Both the position numbers and the translations under genes were made by a program. Shown piece after piece: positions 18,305 through 29,800 of a stretch of 55,623 nt of DNA (its first letter is position 1; every line of letters starts with the position of its first letter). The notes beneath the pieces are model-generated. The model was not told the origin of the DNA. It worked only from the letters and a program-made list of their open reading frames with translations, and searched no databases. The stretch lies in contig JBCBSS010000030.1 in NCBI GenBank assembly GCA_039819065.1, positions 1 to 55,623 of the forward strand. The letters are read 5' to 3'. The stretch comes from JBCBSS01 sp039819065 (GTDB lineage: Bacteria; Bacteroidota; Bacteroidia; Cytophagales; Cyclobacteriaceae).

Positions 18305-18335
18305 GTCTAGTATTAGTTCAGTTAGTCTGAACAAA
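18305..18335 (-). promoter_or_regulatory. Candidate operon promoter with palindromic operator
   Basis: On the minus strand a TTTG at 18335-18332 is followed after exactly 19 bp by TACTAGAC (18312-18305). This matches the Bacteroidota TTTG-N19-TAnnTTTG layout, with only the TA of the second box conserved. The spacer holds a perfect palindrome, GTTCAG-N5-CTGAAC (18316-18332), where a repressor could bind. It lies about 60 bp upstream of the first T9SS operon gene. Confidence 0.35.
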
Positions 18336-18529
18336 TGTACGAAAAAGTTCCAGACGGCGTAATTATTTTTGCACTAAGTGAGTGAAAATCGTTTATTCCA
18401 ATCAATCCAGAGCGATTTGTTTAAGGAAGGATATCTATAAGGTCCACATTAGACATGTAAGGTTAAACACTTAACCGGTTCATTTTCTGGTGGATAAATG
18501 GCTTTTACTCATTTTATATCTAAAACACA

Positions 18530-19876
18530 TTATATGCACCCCAAATCAACCTTGGATGGCTCATCGTTATTAGGGAAGCAATTACCGGAAGGAATAGATT
18601 GAGGTACGTATCTCTCCAATGCTGGGTCATAAAGTCCGTTTTCTATAAAATCGACTAATGCTTCTATTTCTTCGGCATTGAGGTCAAGTGGTTTGAACTC
18701 TGCTGCGAGGAGAAACTCAGGTACAGCAGCATTCTCTAGCACGGCAGCGTTCTTATATTCTATTACATCTTTAACTGAGGTGAAACTGGCCCCATGCCCG
18801 TAGAATGGTGAATCTTTCAGGTTGTAAAGTTGAGGCACCTTGAACTTGAAGAATTCATCTGAATCTTTGATGAATATTCCTCTGCCACGGTTGGCCATAT
18901 CGTTTTCCTTGAACTGAAAGCCTTGTAAATCATTGAAGCCCAGCGCGTGAAAAGTCATGGTATTGAGTGCAGGCCCTGTGTGGCATGCTACACAACCAGC
19001 TTCTCCAAAGAACAACATGGCTCCCTCTTTCTGGTTTGGTGTAAGTGCATCCGTATCACCAGCCAACCACTCTTGCCAAGGGCTGCGGTTTGCTAAGAGT
19101 GTACGTTCGTAGGCAGCTATGGCCAAGCCTCCGGTAATGTTATTGATACGCTCATTTTCTGGTAAATCCGGAAAAGCGGCGGCGAAGGCAGCTACATATT
19201 CGGCGTTTGTCTCGCAAAGTGATCCATCAATTCTCTGTCTGTGTACATCCAAACCAGCAATTGCCTGCGTTTCAGTACCTTCGAAACCCAGATTATTTTT
19301 ATCTGTAGGCGTACCTTGAAGCCAGTTGATTTCTGTGCCCACATTCACACCTGTGGCACCAAATTGCCCATTCCAAAGTACGTTGGTTTGATAAGCAATA
19401 TTCAAAGCTGATGGCGTACGTACGGGTTGTACATCAATGCTATCCTCCGGCGTAGCAGCCTGCTTCACACGAAGCTCGCCAGCCACACCAAAACCTTCAC
19501 CTCCTTCTCCTATGCCTTGGGCTACACCGGCCTGGAAACCAGCCTGGGCATGATGACAACTTGCGCATGAATAGGTACCTGTATTATTCGGATCCTTGGG
19601 GTCTATGGCAATGCCTGTTTCGTGAAAGAGCATACGCCCTAAATCGACTTTGGCTTGCGTGATGGGGTTATTCGGGTCATTTGGAATGTTTTGGTAATCG
19701 TCGCTTTCCGGGAATTGGTAGAACGACAAACCCTCACCGGCCGGGGCATTAGTTTCCAACAAACTCACCAACTCATTATCGATTAAAGTTGGTTCTTCAG
19801 TACTGTTATTACAGCTATTCAGTAGCAGTACTACCAACAGCAAACTACAAACACGTCTCATCATAAGGCCTTTCAT
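18530..19876 (-). CDS. Di-haem cytochrome c peroxidase / MauG-like lipoprotein
   Basis: A 448-aa lipoprotein (lipobox in LLLVVLLLNSC) with two c-type haem sites: CASCH at about residues 103-107 and CVACH at about 295-299. Around them are the family signatures VDLGRMLFHETGIA, RTPSALNIAYQTNVLWNGQ, MTFHALGFNDL and KVPQLYNLKDSPFYGHGA. These enzymes reduce hydrogen peroxide in the periplasm with electrons from small cytochromes, or oxidise partner proteins in the MauG branch. A methionine ligand cannot be assigned by eye. It is divergent from the TPR lipoprotein gene. There are two possible starts (MKG or MMRR); I kept the longer. Confidence 0.9.
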   Translation of the reverse strand: MKGLMMRRVCSLLLVVLLLNSCNNSTEEPTLIDNELVSLLETNAPAGEGLSFYQFPESDDYQNIPNDPNNPITQAKVDLGRMLFHETGIAIDPKDPNNTGTYSCASCHHAQAGFQAGVAQGIGEGGEGFGVAGELRVKQAATPEDSIDVQPVRTPSALNIAYQTNVLWNGQFGATGVNVGTEINWLQGTPTDKNNLGFEGTETQAIAGLDVHRQRIDGSLCETNAEYVAAFAAAFPDLPENERINNITGGLAIAAYERTLLANRSPWQEWLAGDTDALTPNQKEGAMLFFGEAGCVACHTGPALNTMTFHALGFNDLQGFQFKENDMANRGRGIFIKDSDEFFKFKVPQLYNLKDSPFYGHGASFTSVKDVIEYKNAAVLENAAVPEFLLAAEFKPLDLNAEEIEALVDFIENGLYDPALERYVPQSIPSGNCFPNNDEPSKVDLGCI

Positions 19877-20189
19877 TATTATTCCGTTGTTAATATAATA
19901 TCGGATGTGAATAAATCAAATCAATATTCCTTTCGTACTGTATGAAAAATGCTATTAGTCCTACTTTATCAAGATAGAACCTATTACTACATACCTATCG
20001 GTAGGGTATGCTGCATAGCAACTTTCCGGCAAAAGGCCTGTTGGTGATAACATGTAAGAGATGCTCATGGCGAAAATGACAAAGTAGTGTTAGTATCAGT
20101 TATCTTTAATTACTATCCGATCATCAAGTAAACCGTGCAACAAAGTCATTTATATTTTATCTTGTACTTGCTTATCAAAACTGACCTTT
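19877..20189. other. Divergent spacer between peroxidase and TPR genes
   Basis: The 313-bp spacer must hold both promoters. It contains a bulged hairpin with 8 bp and a TCGG loop (about 19993-20013, CATACCTA and TAGGGTATG arms) that could be an operator or an attenuator. No gene is visible. Confidence 0.35.
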
Positions 20190-21821
20190 ATGAGTGCCTT
20201 CAAACGAAATATGCATTGGCTGATGCTAGCTATAATCGCGGTGGGATGCCAACCAAAAAGTGAAAGCAAAAAAGACCTTACTCTTGGTGAGATTCAATTC
20301 AATGTGACGGGCAATGAGGACGCCCAAAGCCATTTCACTAAGGGTCTTTTGTTACTACACAGTTTTGAATATAAAGACGCCGAAGAAGCATTCGTGGAAG
20401 CCCAAAAGGCCGATCCGGAGATGCTAATGGCCTATTGGGGGGAAGCTATGACCCATAACCATCCATTGTGGTCACAACAGAACTACGAAAAAGGCAAATA
20501 CGCACTCGACAGACTCACCAACGAGCAAAAGGAGGTGTTAAAGGGAAAAGTTTCAGCGGTAGAATGGGAGCTTTTTCAAAGTGCTGAGATACTATTCGGG
20601 GAAGGCGAAAAGTTCGATCGCGATCAAGCCTATTCCGACCATCTGGGCAAGCTGCATGATCAGCATCCGGATAATCATGAAGTATCGGCTTTCTATGCTT
20701 TGTCATTGCTAGGTTCTTCCAATCAGGGGCGTGATTATGAATTATACGGTAAAGGAGCGAAAATCGCTAAGAGCATTCTAAATGAGAATCCGGGACACCC
20801 TGGGGCATTACACTATTTAATTCATGCTTACGACGATCCGGATCACGCACCTCTGGCGCTTGAAGCGGCCAACAATTACGCTGGTGTAGCTCCTGATGCT
20901 GGACATGCATTGCACATGCCATCCCATATCTATGTGGCCATAGGCATGTGGGAAGAAGTCATTTTATCCAATATCGCTTCTTATGAAGCACGTCTTAAGA
21001 AGATAGAACGTAAGCGCCTGAACCCTGCTTCCAGAAATTATCATGCCTATCATTGGCTGTTGTATGGGCACCTTCAATTGGGGCACTATGAAGAAGCCAA
21101 GGCTATCATGCGCAACATGGCAGCATATGCCGCTGATACTGCTGCGAAAGGAGGCTTGAGGTACTATGCGATAGAAATGAAAGGGATTTACCTGGCCGAG
21201 ACCGGTGATTGGGACAGTGAGTTTGCAGATCTGACTGTCAATACGGAGGACCTAAATATCCAATCACAAGCCTCGCTCCTATTTCTGGACGGCATGAAAG
21301 CTTACCAGCAGCAGGACAAGAATGGTATGAAAGAAGCCATGCAGCAAATCGAAGACGCGGTATCGGTCGCTACTGGTGTGATTGAATCCAAAGGCGTTAC
21401 AGTTTGTAGTGGTGTTGGTTTTGCCTCCCGTTTGCCAGATCAGGATGACCTCAACCAAGCGGAGATATTACTGATGGAGCTCAAAGCCATGTACGCCAAA
21501 CTCGAGGCCGATAAAGAGGGTATCGAAAAGTGGTTAAAGAGCGCCGTAGATTTGGAAGATAAAACCAGTTATGAATTTGGTCCGCCAAACATCGTATTTC
21601 CATCTTACGAGCTATATGGCAACTGGCTGGTCGAAGAAGGCCGTGCTCAAGAAGCCTTAGCACTTTTCGACAAAGCACTCATAAAAGGACCTAATAGAAT
21701 ATCAGCACTTAAAGGGAAATTAGCAGCGGCTACTCATTTGAATGACACCGCATTAATAGAGGCGTTAACAGCAAAAATAGAAGGGAGAACCCCGAAAAAT
21801 GAGTTGGTGTCCTCTCTCTGA
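20190..21821 (+). CDS. TPR-repeat lipoprotein with conserved His-rich motifs
   Basis: A 543-aa lipoprotein (lipobox in MLAIIAVGC, Cys about residue 20). Tetratricopeptide helices are spread along the chain, for example YKDAEEAFVEAQKADPEMLMAYW at the start and RAQEALALFDKALIKGPNRISALKG at the end. The middle carries HPGALHYLIHAYDDPDHAPLALEAA and DAGHALHMPSHIYVAIGMW, with closely spaced His, Asp and Pro that look like a metal or haem site. The pattern recurs in TPR proteins of Bacteroidota and other groups, whose role I cannot name. Divergence from the cytochrome peroxidase hints at a redox or metal role. Its 3' end is duplicated at 42.5 kb. Confidence 0.82.
   Translation: MSAFKRNMHWLMLAIIAVGCQPKSESKKDLTLGEIQFNVTGNEDAQSHFTKGLLLLHSFEYKDAEEAFVEAQKADPEMLMAYWGEAMTHNHPLWSQQNYEKGKYALDRLTNEQKEVLKGKVSAVEWELFQSAEILFGEGEKFDRDQAYSDHLGKLHDQHPDNHEVSAFYALSLLGSSNQGRDYELYGKGAKIAKSILNENPGHPGALHYLIHAYDDPDHAPLALEAANNYAGVAPDAGHALHMPSHIYVAIGMWEEVILSNIASYEARLKKIERKRLNPASRNYHAYHWLLYGHLQLGHYEEAKAIMRNMAAYAADTAAKGGLRYYAIEMKGIYLAETGDWDSEFADLTVNTEDLNIQSQASLLFLDGMKAYQQQDKNGMKEAMQQIEDAVSVATGVIESKGVTVCSGVGFASRLPDQDDLNQAEILLMELKAMYAKLEADKEGIEKWLKSAVDLEDKTSYEFGPPNIVFPSYELYGNWLVEEGRAQEALALFDKALIKGPNRISALKGKLAAATHLNDTALIEALTAKIEGRTPKNELVSSL
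21753..21793 (+). repeat. Direct repeat, copy 1 (41-bp perfect block inside the TPR gene end)
   Basis: This block is identical to 42457-42497 in the same orientation. The wider region (about 21731-21832) matches about 42434-42541 at roughly 85 percent with one single-base gap. The two copies bracket 20.7 kb that contains the whole RHS locus. Confidence 0.85.
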
Positions 21822-22183
21822 ACTGAACATACAGGTCTAAACTCATAAATCACTGATAGACAAATGCTTGCAATAATCAAGGAGAGCTAAAAGTGTTATT
21901 TATAGGGGAGATAGATTTCTTACCTGTTTACCGGAAGAGACAGGTTGCATTCGAAATGAACTGTTAGAAAAGCTTTTGAAATCACTCTCTTTATTTCCTC
22001 ATATTATTGGAATACCATCAATTGATTATATGACTTTTGTCTAGTTATTGCCTCTGGACTGCTTCGTCATACTTCTTAGTCAATGGACTGACAGGCTCGC
22101 AGTGACAGCTATGATGTTTTGTCTACTCACCAGCACGAGGGGGGTGCCTGTACAACCAGCTACTAATTACTAACTACTCCATA
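21822..22183. other. Intergenic region with dispersed repeat element
   Basis: No gene is seen. At 22052-22110 lies a GC-richer block (TGGACTGCTTCGTC ... CGCAGTGACA) that resembles the inverted block at 43951-44012, a type of dispersed repeat common in Bacteroidota spacers. A 15-bp ATCAATTGATTATAT at 22017-22031 also occurs inverted at 44185-44199. ATTACTAACTA-like microrepeats lie near 22165. Confidence 0.5.
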
Positions 22184-23854
22184 CTATCTTAGTCTCTTCG
22201 GTAGCTTCACTCCTTTTGGCAACGGCTGGCCGTTTAAGTTAAGCCTTTGCTTCTTACGTTTCTTGGACAAGTCGAGCTCAAAACCCAGACGGATGTTGAA
22301 TTTCCTTGGGTAGGGACTGTTATCATCATGGTTGAAGTTATAGAGCAATTGTGCAGTGCCTTTTACATTGCGAGAAAGGTTATAACGCTTTACGATACCA
22401 CCATACAGACCAGTAGTCCAAGCTCTATAGGTCTCCCCGGATTGGGTGCGAGGTACATTGGTACGGATATAGTCTCCTCCGGCTAGTAGTGAGAAGCTCT
22501 TGAATACTTTGTAGGTGGAATAAAACCGTGCTCCATGAGTGGGCATTTTTCCTGCCAGGGCAAACTCATCTTGCTTGAATTCAAAGCGATAGACATAGCT
22601 GCCGTGGATGGACCAGCGGTCGTTCATGCGATAGCCAAGGGTCGGGGCAAAATCAATGAATGGGTTGCCAGAACGGGCGATTTCCAAATCGAAGCCTGGT
22701 CTTAGTCGTTCTTTTAGGGGTTTGCCTTTGAGTGGGTTGGTTTTCTTTAACAAAGTGTCTTCTAAACTCTGTATTTCACCATACTTCTTTTTATAGGCGG
22801 CCAATCTCTTTTGTGCTGCTTCTAGCTTGGATTGGTAGTCTATATTCTTAGGCAGGTGGTTGATGGCCAGGTGCTTGGATTTCTCTTTGATGCGCTGGAT
22901 GACCATGTCTTTATTTTGGTACTGCTCAGCATCTTTGAGGAATTTACCATGCTGTTCTTTGATCTTGTTGAACCCAGCCGTTTCCTCATTCAGCATATTT
23001 AGCTCACTACGTTTGAGGGCTTCTTCTTCGGCTTTCTTTTCCAGGTCTTCCACATCACCCTCTTTGGCTTTGGCGATGGCTTGGTTGTACTCATCTACCT
23101 CTGCCCCTACTTCTTTCACCTTACCCAGTTCATCGGTTACACCTTTGACCTCGTCTGAGCTTTTCACTTTCTCAACCTCTCCCTGAGGCACACTTTTGAT
23201 GCGGTCGGCTTCGGATTTGATTTGGCTGAGCTTTTCATTGCCTTCCAGTGGGTTTTCGATGTTGGTATCAATACCCACATCTTCCAAACCTTTCATGTTA
23301 AGTTCACCCAAACCGGCTGGTTTGTTGATATTAAGCTGCTCTCCCACATCCGGCAGATCAACGTTACTCTCTGGTAATCCTACATCGGGCAGGTTGACAT
23401 TGCCCAAGCCCAAACTATCTGCTCCATTGAGCTTAGCGGTCAGTCTAGCTTTCCAATCTTGTAACTTCTGCTCGGCTTTTTGGTTCAGCTCACTGATCTT
23501 GTTTTCCAGTTGGCTGTTCAGGCTATCCACTTTGGCTACGTACTTTTCATGGGGCAGGTTCAGCATTTTGATGCTGTCCAGCTTTTGCCGGGTAGCTTGT
23601 TTGAGCGAATCGATCTTCTCATTCCTGATCTTCAGTTCGCTGATACTATCCAGTTGATAGGTAAGTAAAGCATTGGCGGAGTCGACCTGCCCGAGGGCTT
23701 GGTCGACCACACCAGTACTGTCTGGATTTATGTTAGGTTTGATACTGTCCAGTTTTTGCCTAGCCCGATTGGTCAAGCTATCAACAGCTTGCCTATCTTG
23801 ACTATAAGCCAGTGTAGACAAGAGGAGCAGTATGAAGATGAGGGCTTGTTTCAA
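22184..23854 (-). CDS. Secreted coiled-coil protein with C-terminal outer-membrane beta-barrel
   Basis: A 556-aa protein, last gene of the RHS locus. A signal peptide (MKQALIFILLLLSTLAYSQ) is followed by about 350 aa of charged heptad-rich helices (for example LNSQLENKISELNQKAEQKLQDW and EEEALKRSELNMLNEETAGF). Residues 150-200 carry short NLPDVGLP-like repeats. From about residue 385, amphipathic strands alternate (FDLEIARSGNPFIDFAPTLGYRMNDRWSIHGSYVY, ARFYSTYKVFKSFSLLAGGDYI, YGGIVKRYNLSRNVKGTAQLLYNFN, KFNIRLGFELDLS), as in small OMPs. The layout suggests a periplasmic helical part fixed to an outer-membrane barrel, a possible exit or tether for RHS proteins. I recognise no named family. It starts 16 bp after the 2258-aa gene. 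Confidence 0.72.
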   Translation of the reverse strand: MKQALIFILLLLSTLAYSQDRQAVDSLTNRARQKLDSIKPNINPDSTGVVDQALGQVDSANALLTYQLDSISELKIRNEKIDSLKQATRQKLDSIKMLNLPHEKYVAKVDSLNSQLENKISELNQKAEQKLQDWKARLTAKLNGADSLGLGNVNLPDVGLPESNVDLPDVGEQLNINKPAGLGELNMKGLEDVGIDTNIENPLEGNEKLSQIKSEADRIKSVPQGEVEKVKSSDEVKGVTDELGKVKEVGAEVDEYNQAIAKAKEGDVEDLEKKAEEEALKRSELNMLNEETAGFNKIKEQHGKFLKDAEQYQNKDMVIQRIKEKSKHLAINHLPKNIDYQSKLEAAQKRLAAYKKKYGEIQSLEDTLLKKTNPLKGKPLKERLRPGFDLEIARSGNPFIDFAPTLGYRMNDRWSIHGSYVYRFEFKQDEFALAGKMPTHGARFYSTYKVFKSFSLLAGGDYIRTNVPRTQSGETYRAWTTGLYGGIVKRYNLSRNVKGTAQLLYNFNHDDNSPYPRKFNIRLGFELDLSKKRKKQRLNLNGQPLPKGVKLPKRLR

Positions 23855-23870
23855 GGTGTTAGTAATTATT

Positions 23871-26800
23871 TTATTTGCTATTTTTTTGCTTTAAGTATTG
23901 CTCAACGTGTTCTGGCTTAATAGGCAAAACCGTATATGTTCCATCCTTATTTTCTATGAAATCGTAGTAAAACTCGGGTCCTGTTTTACTATCAACTTCA
24001 AATGGCGAGTAATACAAACCTTTAAATTTCGATGAATTATCGTATTTATCATAAACATTACCTTCAATCACAACTTGTTTATTAGCCGGGTTTTTCTGGT
24101 GAATCTCAAGAAAGAGAGATAAAGCACTTAGCTCGTTAGAGGCTGTTAATAAATTCAATACAGAAAATATATTTTCTTCACCTAAATCTAGAACGGCGGT
24201 AGGCCCATCGCCCCATTCACCACTGGCTAAATCGATAACATGCTCAGTTCCCCCTGGACCATAAATAATTATATTGGCAGATGGTAAAGACTTTAGTCTG
24301 TCCATGAATATTTCAGCTTGACTTTTTGCTTTAATTGGCTGAGGACCATCTTTAATTCCCCAGAATCTTTTAAATGCTCCAACTAAACCGGAAAAATCGA
24401 TACCGGGTAGATAGGGTCCTGGCCCTGTCATTCCTCCAGTTGGGTCAGCAAGATTGATATGATCATTACCCATGCCAACATATGGAGAATAAAACTCTCT
24501 GTAAGGATCAACACTAGTCCACCTGCCAATTGTAGCATCATACATCCTCAACTCAAAACTATTCCAGCCTGTCTCGTCGTCCTCTTCAGCATATTCTCCC
24601 TGGTAGCCATAGCGGTAATATTGACCGAAGGCTACTGGTCTTTCTGGTAAAGGCTGTTCTATTTCTTCCAGTGGCAGCTTACGCGCCAATTGATCAATCT
24701 CTGCCGATGTTAGGGCGCGATCAAAGATTTGTACATCGTCGAAATCTGCCATACTATAGGTATCAGTAATACTTGACATCCTTCCAATGCTTATGGGAAG
24801 GGCGCTGTTGGGTATAGGCGCATTTCCGATATCAAGTTCCCCTACTTTACTTCCGTCCATATATAGGCTAATGAAATTACCGGAGCGCATACCTACTATG
24901 TGTGTCCATTTTGATTTTAATGGCTGAGAAGAGATAAGCACATGTTCTTCACCTGTATTGATCATAAATGTAGGTGGATCAATATCCTTGAAGTCTTCGA
25001 TGTCACTCAAATCCCCTAAAGTAATATGCCACTGGTTTTCTGAAGGCACACCATCTATATCCCAAACACCAACACCCCCTAGATTCTGCGTACCTTGACT
25101 AGCAATTCTCTTGTCTACCCAGAAAGAAACAGCAAAATCCTCTGCTCCGAAATCAAAATGAGGAGCGTTGGGTATGGACGAGTAATCATCTCGTCCATCC
25201 AAACTTAGTGCTCTATCTTGATTACGGCTGAGGTCGATACCTAAACGACCTCCGTTCATGGTTAGCTGGTTCTCTTTGCCACTGGCATCTTTGGTATTAT
25301 AATCGAATTCAAATCTGGCGATATTACTTTCCAACAATGTTGATGAACCGGCATCTTCTGGTTCTTCGGCAGGCTCGAAATAATTATTAGGAGTATTGTA
25401 GCGTCTTGACACGGAACCAAAAGGATAGTAATCCGTGGATTGCGTTACCACCTCCCTGTCCATGATCGAGACCTTCAGGTCATCAAACCACACTGCCGTC
25501 TGGGGTGATTCATTGCTGACCCATACAAAGATGTATCCATCCTCTTCGGGTACAATAGCTGCGTCAAAAGTCAAATACTCAAACTCAGAACCTGAGCCAT
25601 AAATAGCATCGGCGCTGACACGCTTAGCCCCCGCATTCTTCAATATGAGGTCATCATCAAACAAAACATAGTTGAGGTAGGCATGTGGTACTTGATCACC
25701 ATTGCTTTCTGGCAGTATCAAGAGTGCGCCATTAGCGGCTGTGATCATATCATTAATTACTGAAGCTGCGTCTGGCGCAATTACTCCGGTAAACGAGCCG
25801 GATAACTGACCTATAATGGATGAGATAGGAGCAGTCCTATTGTAAGTAGTCTGTTCATCCAGATACTGTGCTTGTACTTCCAGTAGAATATTATCACCTG
25901 CCATTACTCGGAAGCCCGTGGAAGGTCCAATGGGTTGAGAATTAAGGTCCGCAGCCCCTCCCCAATACAAGAAGGATGAAAAGGAAGCATCGGCATAAGG
26001 TGTGTGATTATGGTTAACATCATCGATGGCTGTTTCAACCAAGTTCTCAAAGTATTGCATCTCTTCGACTCTTGGATTGAGCATATCGACTTGCTCTATA
26101 TCTTCCATAGTGGCAGTAACAATAACGTTCTGTCGCTTTATGACAGCTCTTACATTACCCAAATGGTCGGTCAACTCATAAGCGGTTGTGCCATCTTGTT
26201 GTGGATAATAAACACCTATCTTGTTTGACCCGTATATAGGTACTTCAGTCTTGATTGGTGAAGGAGCTTCATCAGCTCTTTCGTATATGGTTACAAGGTT
26301 ACCAGAGGCATCACGGATATACCATGTCTCCTGACCCGTTTCTTCATCGCGCTTCATTAGTCTGAAACCACGATCATCATAGGTATAACTGACCTTCTTA
26401 AACTCATCCTCAAAGTCATAAGCCTCTGTAGCTTCATTGTATGTGGCATGAGAGTAAATAGCCATTACTTTTCCAGTAATGTCGTACTGAACATATTTAT
26501 TTGGGGTCTGTTCCGAACTTTCATGAGTCAGTTGTCCTATGCTATTGTAGTGATACGATGCATAACCGGGAATGCCTTCCAATTGATTAGTTGGAGTGGC
26601 TAATGGATCAGAGTTGTAATTATAGATAAAACTGTGCTTTGACTCTCCCGCATTATTATATCGTTTTAGAGATAATATATTACCGTTGGCGTCATAATTG
26701 AGGTTGGTCAAACGGTACCTATTGTTATTAACGCTGATTAATCCTGTACCATCCCTTTCTCCCCAAAACGCTTCCTTTAGTTGATACTTATCGTCATATT

Positions 26801-29800
26801 CGAACAAATATGCACCCCATCCATCGTCTTCGAATTCAGTTTCTGTAACATCAAAAGGTTTTTCTGAGCGCCATTGCACTGATGTGATGGTTCCATCATA
26901 GAGCGGTTTCACCTCATAATCAGTTTCAGCTCGATCGTTAATAGCGGCAACCCTGAAAACTGATGAGTAGATGGTTAAACCGGTTACCAGGCTATTTGTC
27001 ATGACGCAGCGGTAATGCCTTCCAATAAAGCTTTCATCCACACCACTTAGGACAAGGTCCGGTTGATCTGCTCCTGGCACATCGGTCCAAGCCCTAAACT
27101 CATCTTGATACTCCCATCTATAGGTTGTAAAAGTCCCACCCTTACGATCATTGGTTATTGTGAAATTGTCATTTTCATCAATCACCACATCCCGAATTTC
27201 ATCCGGGTTTTTCTGTCTTTGGTAGAGAATAAATGATACATTAGCTGCCTCAACGTTGGGTTCCAGGTGATTAAAAGCGAGCGCATTGTTATGCACGTCC
27301 AACGTCAATGATTGACCAGAGCCTGAAAAATCAGGTAAAGCGTCAAAATAATTACCTATAATACCTACAAAGATTAGATCTGGAAGAGCCGTGAGGTCAT
27401 CAGGCAGTGGCCCTGACAAATCAGTTTCCATAATGAAAAGAAATCTCAATTTTGTGAGTGATGCAATGCCATCAGGTAGGTGACCCGAAAAACCTCTTCC
27501 GCCAAGGCGAAGGTTGGTCAAATTTGACAGTGAGTAAATTGATGTGGTCACATTGGCATCCAAATGATCATCAGTAATATTTAGCAAAGTTAAAAGTTGA
27601 AGATCACCTATTTCGGAAGGGATTTGACCTTGAAGTTTGTTATTAAACAAGGTTAATCGTTCAAGTGCACCCAAATTACCTATTGTTGAAGGCAGATGTC
27701 CATGAAGATTATTCTCTGTGAATCCCAGCTCAGTTATATCACCATCAGCTATCGTAACGCCATGCCAACCTTCCAGTTGCTCAATTTCCGTAATTAAATC
27801 CCATTCTGATTGAGAAGTGGGCCAACCGGTCTTATTGAACCATTGTAATCCTTCTGTTGCACCAAACAAATCACGAAGCGCTGAAATTTCAATATCATCA
27901 GCAATTAAACCTTGATTTCTATCCAGGCTTTGTACCATCACTTCATTCGAATATTCAGAAACTTTCTCAAAAGTTGAGCCCCTCACCTGATAGTAGTAAG
28001 TCTGGTTCGGCTCAATAGTTAGATCGACAAAAGAAGTACTACCTGTCTGAGCACCGGCAAATGGGGCATTGTCGTCATTCGGCACAGTACTCCTTCTGAT
28101 TTGAAAAGAACCTCCATTATCTGAGTTATCTGTCCAGGTAAGCGTTATCTGGCCTGGAGTGGCCACGGCGGTAAGATTGGTCGGTCCATCGAGAGGAGCT
28201 GATTTCTCTATTACCTTCAGTACATTAAGGTAGCCAAACGTCGAGCCTGGCGCCGGCCTAAAGTCCAGCAGGATTTCATTGTTACTATCAGGCTGTAAGT
28301 CAGTGAAGCTTATCACATTGCTTGAGTTGTTGAGCGCATCAAGGATCTGCGTCTCACCATTAACGGTGTAACTGCCCACCCTGTTGCCAGCGCCCATACG
28401 ACTCCCAAAGATGACCAGGTCATAAGTTCTAAAACTATTAAACCCAGTTAATTTATATGTTCCCCCGGCACCACGTGCAAAGTAGCTATCTGAATTGGCG
28501 GTACCAGGCTGCCCTAATGTTTCGCCAGTATAACCATCAAGATTAGAGCCGTTACCATAGCCTTCAGAGGCATCACTTACCACCTCAAAACTCATGGGGC
28601 TGGATACCCCTTCCATATCGGCCATATTTAATATTCTCATGCCCGTGGCTTGAGGTCCGGTCACGTTATTCCAATTGCCTGGTGTGCTGTTAGAGGGGTT
28701 GCCGAGGTCAATAAGATATACTCTTTTTGTAGCAGCACCGGGATCCGTATCTACTATTGTAGCCATGGCATCAGAAGAAAATTCAGAATCCAGATCACTT
28801 GTTGTGCCTGTGGCCCTCACACGATAGATATAAATATCTGGAGCTAGCCCATTATCACTAAAGGTAGTAGTACCTTCCGGTACGACACCTATAGGCTCAT
28901 AACCACTTGATATGGTAGCCCTTTCTATCTCGAAACCTGTCTCGTTGTCCGAGTTATCAGTCCAGGTCAAGGTTACGGACGTTCCTGATGATCCATCAGC
29001 TACCAAACCGGTGGGGGCAGCAGGTGCCGGAATAATGGGGGCAGGAATATATTCCAATTCAACTGCATTGAGATAACCAAAAGTCCCGGACGCGCCCTTA
29101 CTTACCTTCAATATCACCGTCCCTGTCGCGTCAGGTGATACATTGGCCAGCTCTACCAACTGGTTCTCATTGTTGGTGAAATCTGCAGTGACACCATTGC
29201 CATCGATCTCAAATACCGTATTCGATGTCTCCGTGCCTGCCCCTTTGGAATTGTCATAACTACTCATCATTCTGAACGTGTAGCTCACCGATGGGTCCAA
29301 ACCTCTGATTTGTATCTCTTCCGTGTCATTCCTTACCCTGAAGTAACTGCGCATCACATTGACAGGGTACAAAAGTGCCCCTGTTTGCATGCCATCTGTC
29401 GTACTGCGGTTGTCCCAGGCCGTGGCCATACTCATGGTGATGCCCGAGCTGTTGGCATCGCCGTCGACAAGGTTATTTATACTGGCTAAAGCATCATAGC
29501 CCGCCGATAGGTTGTTCCAGGGAGCCGGCCCTTCGGTGGCACTATTGCTGTTAATATTGATCAATAGCTTACGTGTAGCTACAGTCACTAAATCCACTCC
29601 ATCGCAGTCCTGATCGATACCATCGTCCGGTATTTCCGTAGCCCCTGGATATATAGTGGCATCGGTATCGTCACAGTCACCTTCTACCTCGCTAAAAGTA
29701 TCGCCATCGTTGTCCACACTTGCTGTCACTACACTTATCTCCGCAGCAATTGAAAAATTGGTGGGGGAAGCTCTTGCCAGAACGCGATAATCATAGCCGG

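Noticed and set aside
22860..23657. Two Ser/Leu-rich plus-strand ORFs (108 and 153 aa)
   Set aside because: Antisense of the coiled-coil protein: its Glu/Lys-rich helices read as Ser/Leu/Phe on the other strand.
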